Made by a program: the position numbers and the translations under genes. From contig JBBDWK010000050.1 in NCBI GenBank assembly GCA_040902885.1, positions 1 through 28,388 on the forward strand: a stretch of 28,388 nucleotides of DNA, in the 5' to 3' direction. Positions 8,981-16,073 of this stretch are shown piece after piece. The notes under the pieces were generated by a model. The model was not told where the DNA came from. It saw only the letters and a program-made list of their open reading frames with translations, and ran no database searches. Position 1 is the first letter of the stretch, and the number at the start of each line of letters is the position of its first letter. Source of the stretch: JBBDWK01 sp040902885. Lineage in GTDB: Bacteria > Acidobacteriota > Terriglobia > Bryobacterales > Bryobacteraceae.

Positions 8981-9607
8981 TCAGCGGCGCTGCAATCCGC
9001 CGCCGCCGGGCGAGGGGAGGGGTATCGGCTCACCCAGAGTCACGGGCTGCATGACTTTGATCAGGAGGCGGGGCTCGGCGAGTCGCAGTCGTGGACCGCG
9101 AGCTGGCAGCCTGAGGATCTGGTATGGCGCTGTGAGCGGGAAAACAGTGAAGAAAAAATCCCGCTTGGCGTGTCCCCGGCCTATGATCGCCTCGTCTTCG
9201 ACCTTATGGCGCTTTCCCTCGGAGAATCGCCAGCTATTCCCAGTCTGCGCCGACACTAATTGGGCGTTCAGCGGGAAGACGCACCGGCCGGGTGTGATCA
9301 GCTGCTCAAACGCGACTCGGAAGACCGCCCGGCCGAAGAAACGCCCGGCCTCTTTCGACGTCAGCACTTGACCCTTTATCTTGCTATGCCGCGGAATCAG
9401 CACAGGGCCGTAGGGAGCAATCTGGACGGCGTTGTTGACCGTGAAGAGCATCGGGCCGAATGTCGTGCCGGCATCGATAGGTTCATCGGGCGTTATCCAC
9501 ATGGTGAGGCCGTCCGGCAGATAGGTTGTGCACTCCTGGCCGGAGGCGGTTACGGCGAGAAGGAGTCCGAAGAGGAGCCTACAGGGATTCAAGATCGCGA
9601 ACTTCAT
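8981..9607 (-). CDS. small secreted protein, TrbI/VirB10-like beta region
   Basis: A 208-residue protein. The frame runs open to 9850, but the ATG at 9607 has GGAG eight bases upstream and begins a signal peptide (MKFAILNPCRLLFGLLLAV, cleavage near TASGQ), so it is taken as the start. The mature part contains GTTFGPMLFTVNNAVQIAPY, then GPVLIPRHSKIKGQV, which resembles the 'IPKGS-x-x-G' strand pair seen in TrbI/VirB10-like conjugation proteins and in many small acidobacterial exported proteins. No transmembrane segment beyond the signal and no catalytic motif is visible. The C-terminus is rich in Pro, Leu and Arg. No conjugation genes are near, so a transfer role is not implied. Function unknown. 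Confidence 0.6.
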   Translation of the reverse strand: MKFAILNPCRLLFGLLLAVTASGQECTTYLPDGLTMWITPDEPIDAGTTFGPMLFTVNNAVQIAPYGPVLIPRHSKIKGQVLTSKEAGRFFGRAVFRVAFEQLITPGRCVFPLNAQLVSAQTGNSWRFSEGKRHKVEDEAIIGRGHAKRDFFFTVFPLTAPYQILRLPARGPRLRLAEPRLLIKVMQPVTLGEPIPLPSPGGGGLQRR

Positions 9608-9896
9608 TGTTTTTCTCCTGGCGACGGGGCGGGCATGCGCCGGCAACCAGACACGACCAGGCATGCCAGGAAGGCCAGACTTACAAGAGCAGGAAGTTTC
9701 GGCAGTACGGTTCGGACGGAAAGTTATCGAGCTGCCATCGCCTGAGCCACCACGTCTGAAAATGATTCTATACCCTTGGCTGAACCTTGCGGAATCGCCT
9801 TTGCTCCGAAACATCCACGCCGGCGGCGGGGGGTGGGAACCTCCGCACACACTGCTGTCCGGCTAAAAATGGGAGGCTCTTCTAATGTATGAGAAG
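9608..9896. other. non-coding stretch between two minus-strand genes
   Basis: 289 nt between the symporter stop and the start of the small secreted protein. Reading frames pass through it on both strands, but none has a ribosome site or recognisable domain. Towards 9820-9885 it has a G-rich block (GGCGGCGGGGGGTGGGAACC) and an A/G-rich tract. I see no clear promoter or terminator; the G-rich block may be part of a dispersed repeat, which only a genome search could show. Confidence 0.4.
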
Positions 9897-11546
9897 CTAT
9901 CTTCCCGCCATCCGGGAGTGCTTCTTCGGCCCCTGCAGCGCCAGCCCCACGGCCAGCACCACCAGAGAGCCGATTACGTTGTACCAGAGAAACGAAATTT
10001 CCGTGAAGAAGAAGGCCGCGAAGATGGCCGCTTCGCCCGCCAGCATCCCGTGGAACGCGCCGCGCCCGCTCACTCGCGGAAAGAAGAAGGCCAGTACGAA
10101 CACGCCCAGCAGCGACCCATAGAATAGCGACCCCAGCATGTTCACGGCCTCGATCAGCGAGCCCAGGTTCTTGCCGAACCCCGCGAAGAACACCGCGTAC
10201 GCGCCCCAGAATGCCGTTGCCGCCCGCGAGACGAACAGATAGTGACGGTCGCTTTCGTCGCGGCGGAGATGGCGGCGGTAGATATCGATCATCGTCACCG
10301 TAGCGAGCGAGTTGATCTCCGCCGAGATGGTGGACATGGCCGCGGCGAAAATAGCCGCGATGATCAGACCCACCACGCCGGTAGGCAGATACCGGGTAAC
10401 GAACGAGAGAAAGATGTAGTTCGTGTCGTTCAGATTCGGATCGCCCGAGGCCTGGATTGCCGTCTGCCGGGCGCGGTTCAACTCCCGCTCCGCGCCGCGG
10501 AGATCGGCGAGTCTCTGTTCGTTGTCCTGGGCCGCCAGCCACTCGCGTGCCGCCAGCCGGCGCGTTTCAAATGCGCGGTCGTACTGCGCGTGAATCTCCG
10601 GATCGGTGACTTTCGCGAGCGCAGCCGGCTGGAACAGCATCGGAGGCTTCACGAAGGTGAAGAACACGAACACCAGCGCGCCCACGAACAGGATGAAGAA
10701 CTGCATCGGGATCTTCGCCACCGCATTGAATAACAGGCTCAGCTTGCTCTGTGCGATGGACCGGCCCGTGAGATAGCGCTGCACCTGCGACTGGTCGGCG
10801 CCGAAGTACGCCAGCGCCAGAAACGCCCCGCCGATCAGCCCGCTCCACATGTTGTAGCGGTTGTCCCAGTCAAAGCTGAAATCCACGACGTTGAGCCGTC
10901 CCGCCGCGCCCGCGAGCTCCACGGCATTCAGCAACGAGACGTCGGCGGGCAGAAGCCAGACGATGGTGAACAGCGAAACGAACAGGCCCAGGAAGATGAT
11001 CAACATCTGTTGCACGTCCGTCCAGGTCACGGCCTGCACGCCGCCAATCACGGTGTAGAACACTACGATCACGCCCATAATCACGGTCGTGATATTGTCC
11101 GGCCAGCCGAAAATCACCGCCAACACAATGGCCGGCGCGTATAGGGCCAGGCCGACCGCCAGTCCGCGCTGTATCAGGAAGATGATGCTCGCAAGAGCGC
11201 GCGTCCGTGCGTCGAAGCGGCCTTCCAGATACTCGTAAGCCGTGTAGACGTTGGCGCGGTGGAAGATGGGCACGGCGGTTGCCGACAGGATCACCATGGC
11301 GATCGGCAGCCCGAAATAAAACTGCACGAAGCGCATCCCGTCCACGTAGGCCTGGCCGGTGGTGGAGATGAAAGTGATCGCGCTGGCCTGGGTCGCCATG
11401 ATGGAGAGCGCCATGGCATACCAGGGCATGGTTTTGCCCGCCAGCAGAAACCGGTTGACGGTGTTGGCCCCGCGGCTTTTATAGAGACCGTAGGCTACGA
11501 TGAAGACGAGCGAGCCTGCCAATACCACCCAATCAAGGGGTCGCAT
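9897..11546 (-). CDS. sodium:solute symporter (SSS family) with a charged helical insertion
   Basis: A 549-residue inner-membrane transporter. The frame opens at 11561, but ATG 11546 (MRPLDWVVLAGSLVF) follows GGGAAGGG and begins the first membrane helix directly. It overlaps the end of the PIG-L gene by 14 nt, so the two are translated as a unit. About 13 hydrophobic helices are visible, with SSS features such as AMALSIMATQASAITFISTTG, VIGGVQAVTWTDVQQM and AAIFAAAMSTISAEINSL, the latter two near the sodium-site and transport-core helices. Between the helix ending VFVFFTFVKPPM and the helix starting near YLPTGVVGLI is a charged segment of about 75 residues (YDRAFETRRLAAREWL and following) that is predicted helical and is absent from short members such as PutP. 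Substrate unknown; candidates from context are an amino sugar or acetate. Confidence 0.88.
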   Translation of the reverse strand: MRPLDWVVLAGSLVFIVAYGLYKSRGANTVNRFLLAGKTMPWYAMALSIMATQASAITFISTTGQAYVDGMRFVQFYFGLPIAMVILSATAVPIFHRANVYTAYEYLEGRFDARTRALASIIFLIQRGLAVGLALYAPAIVLAVIFGWPDNITTVIMGVIVVFYTVIGGVQAVTWTDVQQMLIIFLGLFVSLFTIVWLLPADVSLLNAVELAGAAGRLNVVDFSFDWDNRYNMWSGLIGGAFLALAYFGADQSQVQRYLTGRSIAQSKLSLLFNAVAKIPMQFFILFVGALVFVFFTFVKPPMLFQPAALAKVTDPEIHAQYDRAFETRRLAAREWLAAQDNEQRLADLRGAERELNRARQTAIQASGDPNLNDTNYIFLSFVTRYLPTGVVGLIIAAIFAAAMSTISAEINSLATVTMIDIYRRHLRRDESDRHYLFVSRAATAFWGAYAVFFAGFGKNLGSLIEAVNMLGSLFYGSLLGVFVLAFFFPRVSGRGAFHGMLAGEAAIFAAFFFTEISFLWYNVIGSLVVLAVGLALQGPKKHSRMAGR

Positions 11547-13848
11547 CGGCCCTTCCCGCACTTAGCATGTTGGCGAAGATCCGGTAAGCGCCAGGGACTC
11601 CCGCGGGCAACTGGCGGAACCAGGCATAAGCGGAGAAGATGTACACGCCCTTTCCGTAACGTGCGTAGAGCATGCCGCCCGGCAGAGGTTGCTCGCCAGG
11701 ATCGTGCGACTCGAGCACAGGCTGGTAGCGCGGGTCCCACTTCGAGGCAAGGTACAGGCCGCGCTCCTGCACCCAGCCTTTGAAGTCTTCAGCGGTGATG
11801 CGGTTCGGGAAGCGCAGCAGCGGATGGTCCGGGTCCGGAAAGCTCACCGGGGCCTCTTCGACGGTAACGCGCGCGCGCCCCACCTCCAGCGGATACGGTC
11901 CGATGCGATCCAGCGCTCCGGTCTTCGGACCGAAGAAGCCGCCTTCGGCCACGTTGTACTGCACGATCATGACGCCGCCGCTGCGCACGTATTCGAGCAG
12001 CCGATCGAAATTGGCGCGCAGATCGGGGCGGGTGTTGAATCCGCGTACGCCGATCACCACCGCGTCGAAGGCGCTCAGGTCGCCGGTTGCCAGATGATCG
12101 CTGTTCAACAGCGCGACGTCGGCTCCGATCTGCCGCAGAGCGTCGGGTACCTCATCGCCCGCGCCCATCACGTAGCCCACCGACCTGGCCAGATTGCGGA
12201 CATCCGCGCGCACCAGGTTCATGGCCGCTTCGCGTACCACGGTGATGGGAGGGATGTGCGGATACGAGATGACCTTGACCGAGGTAGTAACCGAAGCGCC
12301 GTCCACGCGGGCGACGGCCTGTAAGCGAACCTCGCCGGATTGCGCGGGCGGCTTTACCGTGAAAGTGAGCGGCGCTTCCCGCCCGGCCTCGGCAAGATCG
12401 AAAGCCAGCTCGCCGGGTTCCGCGCTCCACCCCGCCGGCGTCGCCAGCCGAACGGTCCCGGAGGCGCGGGGACGGTTGGCTTTCACCAGCAGGCGCAGTT
12501 CGCGCGCCCGGCCGTCGGGAAAAAGCATCGTCTGTTGTTGCAGGTTCACGGCCGCCGGCGGCAGCGCCTCCACGGGTCTGGTGAGTTCGCCTTGGATGGG
12601 ATCCACGTAGCGGTGCAGCACGGGACGGTGCAACTCGAGCGCCTCCGTTCCCGCCCGGATTTCGAAACGGACGTCCTGGCTCGGGCCCGTCACATTAGAG
12701 TTGATGGAGACCGGCTTGTTGTAGGGAAGTTCCGCGTCCATCCAACGAAGGGGGAAGCTGGAGCGGTTGATAGCCGTGAGACGCACCGGCACGGGCGAGC
12801 CCGCGATCACGGTATGCCGCGCGGATTGAGCTTCGAGCCACAGCCCCGTGCACAAGGCTGCCGTTTCATCCAGCTCCTGAAGCTTGCGGCGGGCGAGGGG
12901 ATGGTCGATCCTGGCGATCAGCGGCCGGGCTTTCAGGAGCAGAGGAACAATCTTCTCGGGCCGCCCGGACACGAATTCTTTCGAGGCTTGCGCAAGGATC
13001 TCTCCTATGGGAGCGCCTCCCGGCAGGCGCTTCCAGCTTGTATCGATACCGTCGAACACATCCTTTGCAGCGGGCTCGCCTGCTACCAGCGTCAGGTAAT
13101 TCTCCGACGGACCGCGCCGCTGCGCAGCACCCATACCCTGGCTGCGGTGCATGCTGCGGCTGATGCCGGCGATCTCCGTGTACGACCTGCCGAGGATGGG
13201 ATTGAATTCGCCCGTATCGACTTCGAGCCGGCCGGGTAACGCCGCTGCCGCGCGCTGCTGCTCCGGGGTAAACGCAAAGACGTTGAACAGGAGCCGCGTG
13301 GCTTTCCAGGAAGCGGCGAGGTAGGCTTCCTTCCCCAGAATAGCGGAGGCTTGATGGTGTCCATGTCCATCGCGCGGCGTGCCGGAGAAGCGCAGCAGGA
13401 TTACGTCCGGGCGAAATTCGTCGATCGTACGGACCATTTCGCGGAGGATCTTCTCGCGTCCCCATTTGGCGAGCGTCTCATCTGCGCTCTTGGAGAAACC
13501 GAAATCCACGGCGCTGGTGAAGAACTGTTCCGCACCGTCCACGCGCCGCGCCTCCAGCAATTCGTGCGTGCGGATCAGACCCAGCAGCTCTCCCTGTTCG
13601 GGGCCGATCAGATTCTGTCCGCCCTCGCCGCGAGTCAGCGAGAGGTATGCCGTGCGCATGTGGCGGCCGCGCGCGAAATAAGCCAGCAGGGCGGTGTTCT
13701 CGTCGTCCGGGTGGGCGGCGATCATCAGCACGTTCCCCAGCACGTTGAGGCGGCCAAGCGCCTGCCGGATTTCGGCCACGCCGGAAAGGTCCCGCTGTCC
13801 CAGGAGCGGAAGGCATGAGAGAAGGGCCAGCCAGAGTACGAATCTCAT
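11533..13848 (-). CDS. secreted PIG-L (LmbE-like) deacetylase with Ig-like and glutaminase-fold C-terminal domains
   Basis: A 771-residue protein. The frame is open from 13929, but ATG 13848 is embedded in the stop of the upstream small gene (ATGA) and starts a signal peptide (MRFVLWLALLSCLPLLG), so it is chosen. The PIG-L zinc motif AHPDDE is at 45-50 and the second motif HGHHQ at 162-166; RGEGGQN lies between. These enzymes remove N-acetyl groups from GlcNAc-type substrates with zinc. Residues about 330-540 look like Ig/NEW3-type beta domains (RLTAINRSSFPLRW, TFTVKPPAQSGEVRL). Residues about 555-771 resemble a class I glutamine-amidotransferase or ThuA-like fold without an obvious catalytic cysteine (DAVVIGVRGFNTRPDL, VRSGGVMIVQYN). 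No ribosome site is seen before ATG 13848, so translation probably depends on coupling to the upstream small gene. Periplasmic action is inferred. Confidence 0.85.
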   Translation of the reverse strand: MRFVLWLALLSCLPLLGQRDLSGVAEIRQALGRLNVLGNVLMIAAHPDDENTALLAYFARGRHMRTAYLSLTRGEGGQNLIGPEQGELLGLIRTHELLEARRVDGAEQFFTSAVDFGFSKSADETLAKWGREKILREMVRTIDEFRPDVILLRFSGTPRDGHGHHQASAILGKEAYLAASWKATRLLFNVFAFTPEQQRAAAALPGRLEVDTGEFNPILGRSYTEIAGISRSMHRSQGMGAAQRRGPSENYLTLVAGEPAAKDVFDGIDTSWKRLPGGAPIGEILAQASKEFVSGRPEKIVPLLLKARPLIARIDHPLARRKLQELDETAALCTGLWLEAQSARHTVIAGSPVPVRLTAINRSSFPLRWMDAELPYNKPVSINSNVTGPSQDVRFEIRAGTEALELHRPVLHRYVDPIQGELTRPVEALPPAAVNLQQQTMLFPDGRARELRLLVKANRPRASGTVRLATPAGWSAEPGELAFDLAEAGREAPLTFTVKPPAQSGEVRLQAVARVDGASVTTSVKVISYPHIPPITVVREAAMNLVRADVRNLARSVGYVMGAGDEVPDALRQIGADVALLNSDHLATGDLSAFDAVVIGVRGFNTRPDLRANFDRLLEYVRSGGVMIVQYNVAEGGFFGPKTGALDRIGPYPLEVGRARVTVEEAPVSFPDPDHPLLRFPNRITAEDFKGWVQERGLYLASKWDPRYQPVLESHDPGEQPLPGGMLYARYGKGVYIFSAYAWFRQLPAGVPGAYRIFANMLSAGRADATP

Positions 13849-13982
13849 TGGAAGGTCTTGGTGAAGACGTAAAAGACGGCGATCAGGGCTGCGAGGTACA
13901 ACAGCACGGCTGCGTAGACGCGCGGCCATGTGCCCAGAAACGGGGGCGGTTCGTCGGGCATTTCGCCGCGATCCTCAGCCAT
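13845..13982 (-). CDS. 45-residue single-pass membrane protein heading the PIG-L/symporter operon
   Basis: A short gene read on the minus strand from ATG 13982-13980 to TGA 13847-13845. The protein has an acidic and proline-rich N-terminus (MAEDRGEMPDEPPPFLGTW), then one membrane helix VYAAVLLYLAALIAVFYVF, and ends TKTFQ. Its stop overlaps the PIG-L start as ATGA, and the PIG-L gene overlaps the symporter, so all three form one translational unit. No Shine-Dalgarno precedes the ATG; a TAGACT box with a TGn extension ends six bases upstream, which fits a leaderless message. Small membrane partners are known next to some solute symporters (for example YjcH beside ActP), so I infer an accessory subunit of the symporter. 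It is too short for family assignment by eye; the acidic, Pro-rich start and clean helix argue that it is real. Confidence 0.72.
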   Translation of the reverse strand: MAEDRGEMPDEPPPFLGTWPRVYAAVLLYLAALIAVFYVFTKTFQ

Positions 13983-13988
13983 AAAAGG

Positions 13989-13997
13989 AGTCTAACA
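13989..13997 (-). promoter_or_regulatory. candidate extended -10 box for the small membrane protein operon
   Basis: On the minus strand the sequence reads TGTTAGACT then CCTTTT then ATG. TAGACT fits TANNNT and matches TATAAT at 4 of 6 positions with a TGn extension. Transcription would begin at or within a base or two of the start codon. No good -35 hexamer is seen. The remaining divergent region to 14202 shows only the Shine-Dalgarno of the patatin gene. Confidence 0.35.
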
Positions 13998-14202
13998 AAA
14001 CCAAAGTGATCACACGCCCAACCGCCTAACGATGCTGCCGAAATGCTCCGGCACCTCTCAGGTGTGCGTGCGCGGCTAATGTTTTCAATCAATTAGACCG
14101 ATTTGAGAGCTTCGAGGGGAGCTTTGGGAAACTTTGCGTCCGGCTGAAGCATCTTAGCTATTGGAAAGTGGTTTGCATAGTGCACAATCGAGGAGGGATG
14201 CG

Positions 14203-15123
14203 ATGGGCGACACGGCGGAGGAGGCCGGCAACGGGCGGGGCGGCTGGATGGCCACTTTGCGGCGCTGGTCGCGGTCCGGTCTAACGCGGTCTCCATCCCC
14301 TCCGAGCATCGGTCTGGCGCTAGGCGGAGGATTCGCAAGAGGAATCGCTCACGTCGGCGTGCTTCGCGTGCTGGAGCGCGCCCAGATCCCCATCCATTTT
14401 TTGTCGGGAGTGAGCGCCGGATCCATGGTGGCTGCTGCGTACGCGAGCGGCGCTACAACCGAGGAGATTCACCGCGTTGGCGCTTCCATGCGCTTCGCCG
14501 ATGTAGCCCGGTGGTCTCTTTCCCGCCTGGGATTGGCCGGAAGCGAGCGCATGGAACAATTTCTTCAGCGCCTGCTGAAACAGCACCGCTTCGAGGATAT
14601 GCGGATTCCGCTGGCGGTAGTCGCCACGGACCTGGGCACGGGCGCGCCCGTAATCTTTCGCGGCCCTGGCGAAGTGGCGCTTGCCATACGGGCCAGTTGC
14701 TCTTATCCCGGCCTATTTCAGCCCATCCGCCACGAAGGCCGCCTGCTGGTGGACGGCGCGATGAGCATGGAGATACCCGCCGCTCCGCTCCGGCGCATGG
14801 GCGCGCGAAGGGTGATCTCTGTAAACCTGCCCATGCAAGGCCTGGCCTTGCCGCCCAATAACGTCTTTCAGGTGGTCAATCGCTGCTTCCAGATCATGCA
14901 GGCGCGCACCGAAGATAGCTGGCGGCGGCAGTCCGATCTGGTCATCTCGCCCGACGTCTGTGGAGTGGAGTGGGACTCCTTTCGAAGCGCCGAGAAGCTA
15001 ATTGAAGCCGGGGAAAAGGCCGCAACCGAGGCGCTTCCCGCTATTCGCGCCTGGCTTCAGCCCGATTCGTCGCGCGCTCCCCTGCTGAAGCCGGAGCCAA
15101 GTTTCGACCAACTATCTCCCTAA
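14203..15123 (+). CDS. patatin-like phospholipase, RssA-like
   Basis: A 306-residue protein. A TTG at 14161 opens the frame, but ATG 14203 has AGGAGGG at 14191-14197, so it is the start. The patatin fold is clear: oxyanion loop GLALGGGFARGIAHVGVL (37-54), nucleophile elbow GVSAGS with Ser71, and the dyad Asp184 in LVDGAMS. It has no signal peptide; the first 35 residues are polar and basic and probably flexible, so a cytoplasmic or membrane-face location is likely. Members hydrolyse acyl chains from lipids. Its length is close to RssA/YchK-type proteins. It stands alone: the gene before it is divergent, and cysD, 44 nt downstream, has its own promoter. Confidence 0.87.
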   Translation: MGDTAEEAGNGRGGWMATLRRWSRSGLTRSPSPPSIGLALGGGFARGIAHVGVLRVLERAQIPIHFLSGVSAGSMVAAAYASGATTEEIHRVGASMRFADVARWSLSRLGLAGSERMEQFLQRLLKQHRFEDMRIPLAVVATDLGTGAPVIFRGPGEVALAIRASCSYPGLFQPIRHEGRLLVDGAMSMEIPAAPLRRMGARRVISVNLPMQGLALPPNNVFQVVNRCFQIMQARTEDSWRRQSDLVISPDVCGVEWDSFRSAEKLIEAGEKAATEALPAIRAWLQPDSSRAPLLKPEPSFDQLSP

Positions 15124-15129
15124 ATCCGA

Positions 15130-15158
15130 TAGACATTAAGGCCATTCCATAGTAAAAT
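15130..15158 (+). promoter_or_regulatory. strong sigma70-type promoter for cysDN
   Basis: TAGACA at 15130-15135 (5 of 6 against TTGACA) and TAAAAT at 15153-15158 (5 of 6 against TATAAT) are spaced by exactly 17 nt, the best promoter match in the window. The expected start, about 7 nt past the -10, falls at about 15165, only three bases before the GTG of cysD. No Shine-Dalgarno is present, so the message is predicted to be leaderless or nearly so. Confidence 0.6.
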
Positions 15159-15167
15159 AGTCACAAC

Positions 15168-16073
15168 GTGGACTCGCTGAATCTCTCGCATCTGCGCGCA
15201 CTCGAAGCCGAAAGCATCCATATCATCCGTGAAGTGGTGGCCGAGTTCGCCCAGCCGGTGATGCTGTATTCAATTGGCAAGGACTCCTCCGTACTCGTCC
15301 GGTTGGCGCAGAAGGCTTTCCATCCGGGGCCGATCCCGTTCCCCCTGATGCACATCGATACAACCTACAAATTCCGGGAAATGGTCGAGTTCCGCGACCG
15401 CTTTACCAGCGAAATCGGCGCGAAGCTGATTGTATATACCAACCGGAAGGCCATCGACGAGGGCGCGAACCCGTTCCGCCTGGGTACGCAGAAATGCTGT
15501 GGGTTACTGAAGACCAGAGCGCTGCTCGACGGCCTGGCGGAAGGCGGCTTCGATGCCGCTTTCGGCGGAGCGCGGCGCGACGAGGAAAAGTCGCGCGCCA
15601 AAGAGCGCATTTACTCTTTCCGCGACGCTTTCGGGCAGTGGGATCCCAAAAACCAGCGTCCCGAGTTGTGGAGTCTCTACAACGCCAGGGTCGACAAGGG
15701 CGAGAGCATTCGCGTCTTTCCACTTTCCAACTGGACGGAGCTGGATGTGTGGCAGTATATCCACGTCGAAAAGATTCCCATCGTGCCTCTGTACTTCGCG
15801 AAGATGCGGCCCATGGTGGTGCGCGGCCCGTCGCTGATTCCCGTGGAACAGGACGTGCCGCTGCTGCCCGGCGAGAAGCCGGAACCCGTCCTGTGCCGCC
15901 TGCGCTCGCTCGGATGCAGCCCCTGCAGCGGCGCGATTCGCTCCGAGGCCGACACCGTTCCCAAGATCATTGAAGAGTTGATGCTGTTCCGCCGCTCCGA
16001 GCGCGAGAACCGCATTATCGATCACGACCAGGAAGGCTCCATGGAGATCAAGAAGCGAGAGGGCTACTTCTGA
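15168..16073 (+). CDS. cysD: sulfate adenylyltransferase small subunit CysD
   Basis: 301 residues, the usual CysD length (302 in E. coli). The start is GTG; the N-terminus DSLNLSHLRALEAESIHIIR aligns directly with known CysD, so no later start is plausible. The PP-loop is SIGKDS at 35-40, which binds ATP. FGGARRDEEKSRAKERIYSF, WDPKNQRPELW and SIRVFPLSNWTE are CysD signatures, and the C-terminus GSMEIKKREGYF is complete. With CysN it forms the cytoplasmic ATP sulfurylase that makes adenosine 5'-phosphosulfate from ATP and sulfate, the reaction being driven by GTP hydrolysis on CysN. Its TGA overlaps the ATG of cysN by one base (TGATG), so the subunits are translationally coupled. Confidence 0.97.
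   Translation: MDSLNLSHLRALEAESIHIIREVVAEFAQPVMLYSIGKDSSVLVRLAQKAFHPGPIPFPLMHIDTTYKFREMVEFRDRFTSEIGAKLIVYTNRKAIDEGANPFRLGTQKCCGLLKTRALLDGLAEGGFDAAFGGARRDEEKSRAKERIYSFRDAFGQWDPKNQRPELWSLYNARVDKGESIRVFPLSNWTELDVWQYIHVEKIPIVPLYFAKMRPMVVRGPSLIPVEQDVPLLPGEKPEPVLCRLRSLGCSPCSGAIRSEADTVPKIIEELMLFRRSERENRIIDHDQEGSMEIKKREGYF

Noticed and set aside
9724..10542. 272-codon minus-strand frame over the symporter end
   Set aside because: It is out of frame with the clearly recognised symporter and is rich in Arg/Gly without domain features.
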